From NCBI GenBank assembly GCA_900548695.1, contig URLC01000005.1, positions 76,287 through 140,286 of the forward strand: a stretch of DNA of 64,000 nucleotides, given 5' to 3'. This stretch comes from an uncultured Mycoplasmatota bacterium. Lineage in GTDB: Bacteria > Bacillota_I > Bacilli_A > RF39 > UBA660. The translations under genes and the position numbers were made by a program. Positions 52,491 through 61,644 of the stretch are shown in pieces; position 1 is the stretch's first letter, and the number at the start of each line of letters is the position of its first letter. The notes below the pieces were generated by a model that saw only the letters and a list, made by a program, of their open reading frames with translations, was not told the DNA's origin and ran no database searches.

Positions 52491-53273
52491 CTACTCCCTA
52501 CTTTCTTTAAAATTTTGATACCAAGAACTTAATTTATCCTTCGTCTGATCAAAAACCTCTTTACCTTTTACATAAGCCTTATCGATTGCTTCTTTTCCCT
52601 TTTCAACATAAGGACTATAGGCTTCTTGAAAATTATTTTTATCCTCCTCATAGTTATTAACTACATTGTTATATTGCTCTTCTAGAACTTTTTCTTTATA
52701 ACTGGCAAGAATGCTATTCTTTAATTCTTTTGCCTTCGTAAGAGCCGTATGATAACTTTTTTGTGCCGTACTTTTAATATTTTCCTTATAATTAGGAAAA
52801 CTACTTTCTATTTTAGAATCGATACTTTCATATAAAGATAAAACCTTAGATTTGGCACTATCAGTCAACTCTTGAAAAGTAACTCCTTTAATCACACCAC
52901 CATAAAAAATGAAATCTGTAAGCGTAATAAATGTATCTTCCAGTTGTTCTTTAATATGTTTATCACTCACATCAGTTTTACTTAATGCTAAAACTTCTTG
53001 ATCAACACCTTCAATATAAGAAATTACTTCCGCCTCAGTACTAGCCTTTTTCGTATCGGTAAATAACCCTTTACTAGTATCAGTACTAGATGTTTCATCA
53101 CTACCTACTGGATTCTTAGTGATGCTATCTTTTTCTAAAATTTCCACCTCTTCTACCTTTTTAGACTTTTTTACACTACTTTTCTTTTCTTCTGGCCAAA
53201 CTAAAATAACCAGCAAAATAATAATGATAATCAACAAAACAATAATGGCAATATCAACGAAATTTTTTCTCAT
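52491..53273 (-). CDS. Single-pass coiled-coil protein of unknown function
   Basis: A 260-residue protein: short N-terminus MRKNFVD, one membrane helix (IAIIVLLIIIIILLVILVW), then a Lys/Ser-rich linker and long helices with coiled-coil and Lys/Glu heptads (KEQLEDTFITLTDFIFYGG, and TAQKSYHTALTKAKELKNSIL). The C-terminus looks like a repeated helical hairpin with YxxG/KxxE. No family is recognised. ATG 53273 follows GAGGCG and a promoter at 53299-53327, which excludes an in-frame start at 53363. It leads the unit with mtaB. Confidence 0.7.
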   Translation of the reverse strand: MRKNFVDIAIIVLLIIIIILLVILVWPEEKKSSVKKSKKVEEVEILEKDSITKNPVGSDETSSTDTSKGLFTDTKKASTEAEVISYIEGVDQEVLALSKTDVSDKHIKEQLEDTFITLTDFIFYGGVIKGVTFQELTDSAKSKVLSLYESIDSKIESSFPNYKENIKSTAQKSYHTALTKAKELKNSILASYKEKVLEEQYNNVVNNYEEDKNNFQEAYSPYVEKGKEAIDKAYVKGKEVFDQTKDKLSSWYQNFKESRE

Positions 53274-53298
53274 ACTAAACGCCTCTTTTCGTGACCAA

Positions 53299-53327
53299 AT
53301 TATATCACAAAATCTTACTTTTTTCAA
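53299..53327 (-). promoter_or_regulatory. Promoter of the single-pass protein/mtaB operon
   Basis: TTGAAA (53322-53327), 17-base spacer, TATAAT (53299-53304) with a TGA extension, about 25 bases before the ATG at 53273. Confidence 0.85.
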
Positions 53328-53332
53328 CCAAA

Positions 53333-53354
53333 CAAAAAGCTCGAACATCGAGCT
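53333..53354 (-). terminator. Terminator of the acidic single-pass protein gene
   Basis: AGCTCGA/TCGAGCT with a 3-base loop and T5 tail, right beside the next promoter. Confidence 0.92.
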
Positions 53355-53366
53355 AAATATCAAAAT

Positions 53367-54359
53367 CTAATCTAAGTTCTTTTGTAATTCTTTTAATGTC
53401 ATCAAGAATTCATTTGTCTTTCTAATTTCATCATCAAGTTTTTCATAATTTGCCGTATTTTCAAGTTCTAAATCAGAGCTTGAATTAACCTGTGTTTTCT
53501 CAATTCCGTAAACCGGAGAAATAATTGGACTACTTTGAAATTTCTTATGCTCCTGATAATCATTCTTTTCAACCATTGGTTCAACGGCTACTGTTTGAAA
53601 GTCATCTAATACCATTTGTTCAGGAACTTTAGAAACTTCTTCCACTTCTAAAACAGCATCTTCCTTCATACGATTTTCTAAATCTTGAAGACTAATTGGT
53701 TCATTTCCTTCATCTTCAAACTTATCAAGTTCTCCACTTTCATACATAGCTCTACCACGAGCCATCAATTCATCCAAACTAATAATAGCATTTTGTTCTT
53801 GTTCTTCTTCAAAAGCAGTTAATTCAATATTTTTAACTTCTTGCTCAGCTTTCTCTAAAGTTTCTGTTAATTTCATTAATTCGGCTTGAGCCTCAGCAAC
53901 ATCTGGTTCTATACTAGTATACTGTAACTCTTCTTTTTTATCTTCCACCGGCAATGTCTGATTCATTGGTTTATCTTCCAAAACAGGTACTTCTTCCACA
54001 CATTTTGTAGTATCCATATCAACATCTAAAGTCTCAATCATAGGCTCTATTTTTTCTTCAACTGTCAGTATAGGAGTATCGTCCTTTAAAGCTAATGTCT
54101 CCTTACTAGTTTCAATTACTTGATCTGGCGTTGAAGTAACAAGTACTGGCTCTAAAATTTCTTCTTTAACATCTTCATGTGAGAAACTTCCTAATTCATC
54201 AACAATTTTATTTAACTCTCTAGTATTTTGCCTTTGTTTTCTCTTATAGTAAGTTCTATCCAAAAAATAAATTATAAAATATAAAACGGATGCAATTCCT
54301 ATCAGTGAATACACCACTATCATTTCCTCTGTTGTTAAAAATTCGATTAATCCGTTCAT
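53367..54359 (-). CDS. Acidic single-pass membrane protein, unassigned
   Basis: A 330-residue protein. A short lead and one helix (VVYSLIGIASVLYFIIYFL, about 15-34) followed by an RKQRQNTRE basic stop and a long acidic, Glu/Val/Thr-rich region (about 50-290) of low complexity. The end has coiled-coil character (ENTANYEKLDDEIRKTNEFLMTLKELQKNLD). The shape is that of cell-division accessory proteins such as EzrA-like or ZipA-like anchors, but no domain supports this. ATG 54359 follows GAGGTGG; an in-frame start at 54422 is less likely. Confidence 0.7.
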   Translation of the reverse strand: MNGLIEFLTTEEMIVVYSLIGIASVLYFIIYFLDRTYYKRKQRQNTRELNKIVDELGSFSHEDVKEEILEPVLVTSTPDQVIETSKETLALKDDTPILTVEEKIEPMIETLDVDMDTTKCVEEVPVLEDKPMNQTLPVEDKKEELQYTSIEPDVAEAQAELMKLTETLEKAEQEVKNIELTAFEEEQEQNAIISLDELMARGRAMYESGELDKFEDEGNEPISLQDLENRMKEDAVLEVEEVSKVPEQMVLDDFQTVAVEPMVEKNDYQEHKKFQSSPIISPVYGIEKTQVNSSSDLELENTANYEKLDDEIRKTNEFLMTLKELQKNLD

Positions 54360-54422
54360 TATTTCCACCTCTACTGCTAGTTTAACACACTCAATTTCAA
54401 AGAATAAAGTACTAGGGAACAA

Positions 54423-54586
54423 TTTATCTATTCTTTTTAAATCATTGACAAAAAAATTTACATATTTTTACAATTGTTCGATTTACATTCTTTTACATTG
54501 CTACTTTAAAATATCTCCATACTAATAATATCACAAATTTAAAATTTTGAAACTATTTTTTTACGAATTAAAACATATATTTTACT
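54423..54586. other. AT-rich divergent region upstream of spoVB
   Basis: 164 bases between divergent genes. No clear sigma-A promoter for spoVB; a CATATATT box ends 5 bases before its ATG and no ribosome site is seen. A TTGACA at about 54447 lacks a matching -10. Confidence 0.5.
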
Positions 54587-55888
54587 ATGAAAGAAAAATT
54601 TATAAAATCTGTAATCATTTTACTAATTGGGGGATTACTGACCAAAGTTCTAGGAATGTTAATAAAAATAATCATGAGTCGCTTAATTGGTACAGAAGGA
54701 TTAGGACTATACATGCTAGTTTTACCAACATTTAGCTTGTTTATTGGACTAGGACAATTTGGATTACCCACCGCTTTATCAAAATTAGTTGCCGAAAAAA
54801 GAAAAAACAATTTACGATTATTTTTTTCGATTCTACCAATCACAATGATAATTAATCTGATTTTAATTATTAGTATCATTTTAATTGCTCCAACCCTAGC
54901 CAACACTCTACTACATGATAACCGCTGTTACCTACCTATTTTAGCAATTGCTGTTGTCATTCCATTTACTAGTCTATCTAGTATCTGTAGAAGTTACTTT
55001 TTTGGTAAAGAACAAATGACTCCTCATGTACTTTCTAATTTAGTAGAAGATGTAGTAAGGCTAATATTAATGTTAATTGGCATTCCTTTCTTCATTGAAA
55101 AAGGATTAGAATATGCTGTTTGCTTTATTATTTTATCTAATGTAATCAGTGAATTATCTTCAATTCTAGTTCTCTTTTTATTCCTTCCCAAAAGTATTCA
55201 AATCAAAAAAGAAAACTTAAAACCAAAAAAAGATTATATGAAAGAATCCCTATCAATTGGTATTCCAAATACCACAGGTCGCTTAATTGGTAGTATTGGC
55301 TACTTTTTAGAACCAATTCTTTTAACTACCACACTTCTTGCCTGCCATTACCCTTCAAGATACATTACTAGAGAATATGGTATTTTATCAGGATATGTAA
55401 TGCCCCTGTTATTATTACCATCTTTTTTCACCATGGCCATATCTCAAGCACTCCTTCCAGTGGTTTCCAGGGAGTATACCAATAAAAACTACACATATGT
55501 TAAAAGAAAAGTAAAACAAGCCATTACTTATTCATTACTAATTGGTATTCCTATAACTCTCTTTTTTGTTGCATTGCCAAATATTCCTTTAAAATTAATT
55601 TACAACACAGAAGAAGGAATGGCTTATATGCGCTTTTTAGCTCCTGTTTGTTTATTCCAATATATTCAATCCCCCCTATCTTCCTGCTTAGATGCCATGG
55701 GCAAAAGTAAAGACGCTATGGTAGCAACAACCCTTGGAGTAATCACAAGATCAGTACTACTAGTAATATTATCTTTTTGTAAAATTGGTCTTTGGGGATT
55801 AATTATTGCCATCACAATAAATGTTTTAGTAGTAACATTCTACTCTATCAAAAAAGTAAAAAAATATTTAACTTTTCAAACCACATAA
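54587..55888 (+). CDS. spoVB: SpoVB-like polysaccharide/lipid flippase
   Basis: A 433-residue MATE/MurJ-like MOP-superfamily flippase with about twelve helices. The start (FIKSVIILLIGGLLTKVLGMLIKIIMSRLIGTEGLGLYML) matches SpoVB/stage V family proteins, needed for spore cortex synthesis in B. subtilis, where spoVB is under sigma-E. It could alternatively be a vegetative lipid-II flippase. No ribosome site precedes the ATG (sequence AAACATATATTTTACT), and the ATG aligns with the family start, so the message may be leaderless. Confidence 0.85.
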   Translation: MKEKFIKSVIILLIGGLLTKVLGMLIKIIMSRLIGTEGLGLYMLVLPTFSLFIGLGQFGLPTALSKLVAEKRKNNLRLFFSILPITMIINLILIISIILIAPTLANTLLHDNRCYLPILAIAVVIPFTSLSSICRSYFFGKEQMTPHVLSNLVEDVVRLILMLIGIPFFIEKGLEYAVCFIILSNVISELSSILVLFLFLPKSIQIKKENLKPKKDYMKESLSIGIPNTTGRLIGSIGYFLEPILLTTTLLACHYPSRYITREYGILSGYVMPLLLLPSFFTMAISQALLPVVSREYTNKNYTYVKRKVKQAITYSLLIGIPITLFFVALPNIPLKLIYNTEEGMAYMRFLAPVCLFQYIQSPLSSCLDAMGKSKDAMVATTLGVITRSVLLVILSFCKIGLWGLIIAITINVLVVTFYSIKKVKKYLTFQTT

Positions 55889-55899
55889 ATTTCAATGAT

Positions 55900-55929
55900 T
55901 TCACAAAACTTACACATTTGTTGTATAAT
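55900..55929 (+). promoter_or_regulatory. Promoter of the two-component operon
   Basis: TTCACA (55900-55905), 18-base spacer and TATAAT (55924-55929), 26 bases before the response regulator ATG. It separates spoVB from the pair. Confidence 0.75.
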
Positions 55930-55954
55930 ATCTTTGTCTAGGGAGGGATTTCAA

Positions 55955-56629
55955 ATGAAAATATTAGTTGTTGATGATGAAAAAATGATTAGAGAAGTCA
56001 TCAAAGAATACTGTGCTGCTAACAATTATGATACTGATGAAGCAGCTAGCGGAAATGAAGCTTTAAAAAAGCTTGAAACAAATACCTATGACTTCATGAT
56101 TTTAGATATCATGATGCCTGAAATGGACGGTTATACTTTACTAGAAAAAATTCCTAATGATAAAAAAATACCAACGTTAATTCTATCAGCCAGATCTGAA
56201 GAATTAGATAAGCTTCGTGGCTTTGAACTAGGAATAGATGACTATTTAACGAAACCATTCTCACCAAAAGAGTTAATAGCCCGTATTAAAGCAATTTATA
56301 ATCGTGCTAATCAGAATTTACCCAATATATACAAACTCAATACTCTCGAACTTAATTTTTCCGCTCATACAATAAAAATAGATAACAAACTAATAAACAT
56401 TACTCCAAAAGAATTTGAAATCCTTACCTATTTAATTAAAAATAAAGATATTGCCATATCAAGAGAACAATTACTATCAAGGTTATGGGGATACGACTAT
56501 TTTGGTGATGATAGAACAATTGATACCCACATCAAAATGTTACGTAATAATTTAGGAAAATATCGAAATCATATTGTAACTGTTCGCGGAATTGGTTACA
56601 AATTTATAGAAACAAATGAAGAAGAATAG
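55955..56629 (+). CDS. OmpR-family response regulator
   Basis: A 224-residue regulator. Receiver domain (about 1-115): acidic pocket VVDDE, phosphorylated Asp in FMILDIMMPEMDG (Asp51), Lys in LTKPF. The winged-helix domain (about 130-222) has TPKEFEILTYLIKNKDIAISREQLL and ends RTIDTHIKMLRNNLGKYRNHIVTVRGIGYKF. GGGAGGG precedes ATG 55955. The longer frame starting at 55895 lies upstream of the promoter. The kinase gene overlaps by 14 bases. Confidence 0.96.
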   Translation: MKILVVDDEKMIREVIKEYCAANNYDTDEAASGNEALKKLETNTYDFMILDIMMPEMDGYTLLEKIPNDKKIPTLILSARSEELDKLRGFELGIDDYLTKPFSPKELIARIKAIYNRANQNLPNIYKLNTLELNFSAHTIKIDNKLINITPKEFEILTYLIKNKDIAISREQLLSRLWGYDYFGDDRTIDTHIKMLRNNLGKYRNHIVTVRGIGYKFIETNEEE

Positions 56630-58016
56630 TTTACACATTAAAATATGGCAATACTTTTTATTATTTTCACTACTAATATTGGGATTCCTTTGGGTATTCC
56701 AAGTTCTTTTTTTAAACCAATTTTATAGAATCAGTAAAACCAAAGATATCGCTATGGTTGCAAATACAATCAAAAGATATGAAAAAAGTGAAAATCTAGC
56801 CGAAATCATTGATCGTGAAGCCATGAATAGAGGCGTTTGTGTCGAAGTAGTCAATGAAAAAATAAGCACTTTATATTCCTCAATGTACTTTGGAAAAGGG
56901 TGCTTTACAGGCAAAGAAAATAATTTAGAATATAAAAAAGACTTTATTAAAAGTCATAAAATAGAACAAACTTACGAACTAATTAATCCAATGTATGAAA
57001 ATAGAACCCTAGTTCAAGCAATAAAATTAGACTCTAAAAATTATGCATTTATCAATACCTCTATGGACCCTATTGATGGTACAGTAGATATATTACAAAC
57101 TCAATTAATTTATGTAACAATTATTGTCTTAATTTTATCATTTATAATAGCTTATTTTATTGCTCATCACATCTCATCACCTATTGTTCAAATGAATAAA
57201 GCTGCTAAAGGCTTGGCTGAAGGAAAATTTCAAGTATCTTTCAAATCAGACGAAGATATTCAAGAATTAAATGAACTAGCCACCTCATTAAATTATGCCA
57301 AAGACGAATTAGCTAAAACAGATGAGTTAAGACAAGATTTAATGGCCAACGTCTCTCATGACTTAAAAACACCATTAACCATGATTAAAGCTTACGCCGA
57401 AATGAGTCGCGATCTTCATGCTAAAAATAAAACTAAACAAAAAGAAGACATGGATATTATTATTAGTGAAGTAGATAGATTAACTATTTTGGTTAATGAT
57501 ATCTTAGAGTTATCTAGTATGCAATCAAATATTAATGAATTAAATAAAGAAAAGTTTGATCTAATAAGCTTAACAGATGATATTATCCATCGTTATAACA
57601 TTCTACAAGAAACAGAATCCTACATCTTTGAATTTCTTCATAAAGAAAAAGAAATAGTAATCAATGCTGACAAAAAGAAAATTGAACAAGTAATATATAA
57701 CCTAATCAACAATGCTATCAACTATACAGGAGAAGATAACAAAGTAATAATAAACATAACCAAAGAAGAAAACGATATTTTAGTAGAAATAAAAGATACT
57801 GGTAAAGGAATCAAAGAAGAAGATTTACCTTATATCTGGGATAAATACTACAAAAATCAAAAAAAACATAAACGAAATTTAGTAGGAACAGGATTAGGAT
57901 TATCCATTGTTAAAAATGCCTTACAACTTCATAAATATGATTTTGGCGTAATATCAAAAAAAGACAAAGGAACAACATTCTACTTTAAAATACCAACCAA
58001 AAAAGAAGACAAATAA
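56616..58016 (+). CDS. Membrane sensor histidine kinase
   Basis: A 466-residue sensor. Two membrane helices (about 13-34 and 168-187) flank an external domain (about 35-165) that has no recognised fold, with a GVCVEVV strand. HAMP (about 188-240) is followed by the dimerisation helix with the phosphorylated His in NVSHDLKTPLTMIKAYAEM near 248, then the catalytic domain with N box LINNAINYTGE, G1 DTGKGIKEED and G2 GTGLGLSIVKNAL. Pairs with the overlapping regulator. The signal is unknown; adjacency to spoVB suggests an envelope-stress role. Confidence 0.95.
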   Translation: MKKNSLHIKIWQYFLLFSLLILGFLWVFQVLFLNQFYRISKTKDIAMVANTIKRYEKSENLAEIIDREAMNRGVCVEVVNEKISTLYSSMYFGKGCFTGKENNLEYKKDFIKSHKIEQTYELINPMYENRTLVQAIKLDSKNYAFINTSMDPIDGTVDILQTQLIYVTIIVLILSFIIAYFIAHHISSPIVQMNKAAKGLAEGKFQVSFKSDEDIQELNELATSLNYAKDELAKTDELRQDLMANVSHDLKTPLTMIKAYAEMSRDLHAKNKTKQKEDMDIIISEVDRLTILVNDILELSSMQSNINELNKEKFDLISLTDDIIHRYNILQETESYIFEFLHKEKEIVINADKKKIEQVIYNLINNAINYTGEDNKVIINITKEENDILVEIKDTGKGIKEEDLPYIWDKYYKNQKKHKRNLVGTGLGLSIVKNALQLHKYDFGVISKKDKGTTFYFKIPTKKEDK

Positions 58017-58029
58017 TAGTCTTCTTTTT
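58000..58029. terminator. Bidirectional terminator between the kinase and helD
   Basis: AAAAAGAAGAC/GTCTTCTTTTT, 11 bp with an 8-base loop, overlapping both stop codons. Confidence 0.95.
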
Positions 58030-60058
58030 AATTATAAATATATAACTCATGTTGTGCTCTAGTACAAGCAACATATAATAAGTTTCGTTCATTCTTACGA
58101 TAAGAATTATTTCTATCATTATATAAAATAACACTATCAAATTCCAATCCCTTAGCTAAATAAGCAGGCACCAACACTAAATTTCTTTTAAAATCCTTAG
58201 TATCTAATGTAATATAAGAAATTAAAATACTATCTTTTAATAGATTATAAATTTTTAAAGCTTCCCTATCATCCTTAGTAATAACTGCTATACTACTATA
58301 TTCTTTTTGAAGCATAGTAATATCAGATATAAATTGTTCTTTTAAAGAAGAAATATTTTTTCTAAAAACAACCGGTTTATGATTATCTCGTCTAATAGCA
58401 TTAACATGATTTAAATTAAGTATCTTATTAGTATAAGAAATAATCTCTGGAGAAGAACGATATGTTTTTAAAAGTTCTAAATACTTTCCACCATTTTTTA
58501 AAATAGGAATCAACTCCTCTAAAGATTCATAATGATAATATGGATTAATATTTTGATTCACATCACCTAAAATCGTAAAATCGGCTTTTTGAAAAACTTT
58601 AGAAATAATAATATACTGTAACTTATTATAATCTTGTGCCTCATCAATGACAACCTGTTGAATTTGTCCCTCATATGGAAATCCATTCAATACCCCTTTT
58701 AAATAAGAAAATAATAACGCATCTTCATAATATAAAACTTTTTTCTTAATAAATTTATCAATTTCTTGTTCAGATAGCGCTACTTTACAATAAGGACTAA
58801 GATAAAAATTACGATAAATTTCTTTAAAATCTTTTTTAAAATTAGCATGTTCTTTTAGTAATTTTCTAAAAGTTCCCGCTTTCTTATGACTACCATCATA
58901 AAAATTAGAAGATAACTTTTTAGCAATTTCCTCAACTCGTTCAAATAATGGTAATCTATCATATTTATAATGGAGAAAATGATTAAGTTGGGCTTGTTCC
59001 ACTTTATTGATATCATCCTCATAAAAAGAGGAAGTAAACATTGCCTTCTGAACATAATCTTCCAAATAGCAATCCAAATCACGAATAATTTCATCGCTTT
59101 GTTTATATTTAATCAAATCAATATTAGGTACTTGATAAGTATAATATCTTGCTACAAACTCTGTAAAGCTTTCAACTTCCTTATATTCTGAAATCATATA
59201 TGATAAATAATCATGAAAAGTAGTTTGTAAAGTATTATCTTCCCCTAAAGATGGCAAAACATCAGAAATATATTCCGTAAAAACTGGATTAGGAGAAAAA
59301 ATCAAAATATGATTACTAGACAATTTTTCCAATCTATACAGTAAAAAAGCTATTCTATGTAATGCTACAGTTGTCTTACCACTTCCAGCAATTCCTTGAA
59401 CTATCAAGTTATGATCTTCCAAATTACGAATAACTTGATTTTGTTCTTGTTGAATCGTATTAACAACATTTTTCATTTTATCACTAGATTCCCGTGCCAA
59501 AACATCTTGCAACACTTCATCATCAATATTTAAAGAATTATCAAAAACACCAATGAGTTTCTTATTTTCTATCTTATATTGTCTTTTTCTCTTTAATTCT
59601 CCAAAATATGTTCCACCAGGAGCCATATACGAACAAGGACCAGTTTCATAATCATAAAACAAACTACAAATAGGACTTCGCCAATCATATAAAATGTTAT
59701 TAAAATCATCATCTTTTAAATAAGTTAAAGAAATATAAATATTCCAAATTTTTCCATGATCATCTTGAAAAACAATCGATGCAAAATAAGGTTTATCTTT
59801 AATTTTTAATAACTTTTTAAAATATTTTTGTTTTAAAAGTACTTTTTCAGCCTCTTGACTAGTCGCAGCCATGACCTGTCCAAACTCAGCTTGATCAAAA
59901 CTACTAGCATCTTGCCACATCATCTTTTTAAACTCAACTAAATTATCTTCATCATGATAAACATCCTTACCCACCTCATCAATAGTCTCACTCAAAAGCT
60001 CTGAAACCTTAGCTAATATTTTCTCTTCTTTTTTAAACTCAACAGTAGATATTCCCAT
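58028..60058 (-). CDS. helD: HelD-like RNA polymerase recycling helicase (UvrD family)
   Basis: A 676-residue SF1-type ATPase. An N-terminal helical coiled arm (about 1-100) with AATSQEAEKVLLK pattern, then a DWRSPICSLFYDYETGPCSY segment near 125 typical of HelD. Walker A IVQGIAGSGKTTVALHRIAFLLYR near 220, Walker B VVIDEAQDYN near 470, and a C-terminal motif NLLYVACTRAQHEL at the end. HelD releases stalled RNA polymerase. Distinct from UvrD/PcrA by the arm and inserts. AAGGAGG precedes the ATG. Confidence 0.9.
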   Translation of the reverse strand: MGISTVEFKKEEKILAKVSELLSETIDEVGKDVYHDEDNLVEFKKMMWQDASSFDQAEFGQVMAATSQEAEKVLLKQKYFKKLLKIKDKPYFASIVFQDDHGKIWNIYISLTYLKDDDFNNILYDWRSPICSLFYDYETGPCSYMAPGGTYFGELKRKRQYKIENKKLIGVFDNSLNIDDEVLQDVLARESSDKMKNVVNTIQQEQNQVIRNLEDHNLIVQGIAGSGKTTVALHRIAFLLYRLEKLSSNHILIFSPNPVFTEYISDVLPSLGEDNTLQTTFHDYLSYMISEYKEVESFTEFVARYYTYQVPNIDLIKYKQSDEIIRDLDCYLEDYVQKAMFTSSFYEDDINKVEQAQLNHFLHYKYDRLPLFERVEEIAKKLSSNFYDGSHKKAGTFRKLLKEHANFKKDFKEIYRNFYLSPYCKVALSEQEIDKFIKKKVLYYEDALLFSYLKGVLNGFPYEGQIQQVVIDEAQDYNKLQYIIISKVFQKADFTILGDVNQNINPYYHYESLEELIPILKNGGKYLELLKTYRSSPEIISYTNKILNLNHVNAIRRDNHKPVVFRKNISSLKEQFISDITMLQKEYSSIAVITKDDREALKIYNLLKDSILISYITLDTKDFKRNLVLVPAYLAKGLEFDSVILYNDRNNSYRKNERNLLYVACTRAQHELYIYN

Positions 60059-60181
60059 ACTTCCTCCTTATTTATTCTTGAAAAACCAAACAACAAGAAA
60101 AAACCACATAAACATGCAGCCTCACATATAATATGCAGTTTTTAAGCAAACGTCTATTTGACTATAACATATTCAAAAATC
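60059..60181. other. Gap between helD and the phosphomutase gene
   Basis: About 120 bases. Two ATGCAG repeats occur near 60115 and 60140; they do not form a convincing terminator or operator. No RNA gene is seen. Confidence 0.4.
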
Positions 60182-61564
60182 TTATTCAACATCTTTCAAA
60201 TATTTTTCAAGTAAATTTGTAAATTCCTGTTTAATAATATCTAACCTCTCATTTGTTCTCGCTTCAAATCTAGCTGTAATATTAGGACCTGTATTACTTG
60301 CCCGAACAAGTGCCCACCCATCATCAAACAAAACTTTAACTCCATCAATATCTAAAAATTTATAATTTTTTTCTTTAGCATACTCCCCTATTTTATCAAC
60401 AAGACCAAATTTAATATCATCACTGGCAGTAAACTTTAATTCTGGAGTTGAATAATAAACAGGGATTCCTCGTGCAAGCTCATCAACCGTCTTATTAGTA
60501 TTAGATAATATTTCCAACATTCTAAGTCCAGCATAAAGTCCCGAATCAAAACCAGGCCATCTATCCCTAAAATATACGTGTCCGGAAAGCTCCCCACCAA
60601 AAGGTAAATCAGCATCACGAACCATCGCTTTAGTATAAGAATTACCTGTACGATAACATAATCCCTTACCACCTAAGCGTTCAATCTCATCAGATAAAGC
60701 TTTAGAACATTTTACATCATATAAAAACTCTTTCTTTTCTACTTTTGAAATAATATCACGAATAATTAAAATCATATAATAATCAGTTGGTAAAAATCTA
60801 GCCGAATTAGTCACAAGTCCCATACGATCTCCATCACCATCAAACCCAAGACCAATATCTGCTCCTACCTCTAATACTTTATCTTTTAACTGCTGTAAGT
60901 TATCTTCAACACATGGATCAGGATGATGATTAGGAAATCTTCCATCACTTTCTCCATTAATAATGACAACATTGATTGGAAACATCTCATAAAGTTTTTT
61001 TGCAATCACACTAGTTGTCCCATTGCCAGGATCAATTACTACTTTTACCTTTCTATCTCCAAAATGTAAATTAGTTCTAAATAACTCTAAATAATCAGAC
61101 TCAATATTATAACGAGACAAAATACCTTCCCCACTATGAAACTGTCCACGTAAAATATAAGTCAAAAAATCTTGTATTTCTTGTCCTTTACAATTACCAG
61201 ACTCATCAAAAGCAAATTTAAAACCATTATCATCTTTTGGATTATGAGAGGCCGTAACCATTACCCCACTATAAGTTTTTAACTTAATACAAGCATAATA
61301 ATACATTGGAGTCGTGCAAAGTCCAAGAGATATAATATCTATACCAGTAGACAAAATTCCTTTAATCAAAGCATCATACAATACTGGACTACTTAAACGA
61401 TTGTCATGTCCAACAATACAAGTGGTTTTACCAAGATCACGTATATAACTACCAAAACCAAGACCAATTGTATAAGCAGTATCTTCATCTATTTCAGTTG
61501 GATAAATTCCCCTAATGTCATATCCCCTAAATATATTCTTATTTATATCTTCTTTATATTTCAT
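60182..61564 (-). CDS. Phosphomannomutase/phosphoglucomutase family enzyme
   Basis: A 460-residue alpha-D-phosphohexomutase. NIFRGYDIRGIYP start, phosphoserine loop VMVTASHNPKDDNGFKF near 100, metal-binding loop GLGFDGDGDRMGLV near 235, sugar-specificity loop FGGELSGHVYF near 325, and phosphate-binding RASNTGPNITARFEA near the end. The GGELSGH loop is common to PMM/PGM enzymes, so either sugar is possible. ATG 61564 with GGAGGG is used; an in-frame start at 61594 precedes the -10 region (TATACT, 61585-61590). Confidence 0.93.
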   Translation of the reverse strand: MKYKEDINKNIFRGYDIRGIYPTEIDEDTAYTIGLGFGSYIRDLGKTTCIVGHDNRLSSPVLYDALIKGILSTGIDIISLGLCTTPMYYYACIKLKTYSGVMVTASHNPKDDNGFKFAFDESGNCKGQEIQDFLTYILRGQFHSGEGILSRYNIESDYLELFRTNLHFGDRKVKVVIDPGNGTTSVIAKKLYEMFPINVVIINGESDGRFPNHHPDPCVEDNLQQLKDKVLEVGADIGLGFDGDGDRMGLVTNSARFLPTDYYMILIIRDIISKVEKKEFLYDVKCSKALSDEIERLGGKGLCYRTGNSYTKAMVRDADLPFGGELSGHVYFRDRWPGFDSGLYAGLRMLEILSNTNKTVDELARGIPVYYSTPELKFTASDDIKFGLVDKIGEYAKEKNYKFLDIDGVKVLFDDGWALVRASNTGPNITARFEARTNERLDIIKQEFTNLLEKYLKDVE

Positions 61565-61597
61565 ATAATCCCTCCTACAATAACAGTATAGCATAAA

Positions 61598-61619
61598 TAA
61601 AAAAAGTTCAAAAGAACTT
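61598..61619 (-). terminator. Terminator of the WG-repeat gene
   Basis: AAGTTC/GAACTT with a 4-base loop and T7 tail; it abuts the next promoter. Confidence 0.88.
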
Positions 61620-61644
61620 AATATAGAATCAAATATTTATTTAA

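Noticed and set aside
54423..54586. TTGACA and TTGTTCGA in the gap before spoVB as a promoter or Spo0A box
   Set aside because: No -10 at a usual distance from TTGACA, and TTGTTCGA departs from the TTGTCGAA consensus.
54568..54906. Long open frame of about 112 codons on the minus strand inside spoVB
   Set aside because: It lies antisense to a well-supported flippase gene, has no ribosome site and its composition mirrors the hydrophobic codons of the real gene.
60100..60150. ATGCAG repeats between helD and the phosphomutase
   Set aside because: Two short repeats in direct orientation, neither a palindrome nor a terminator; probably chance in AT-rich DNA.
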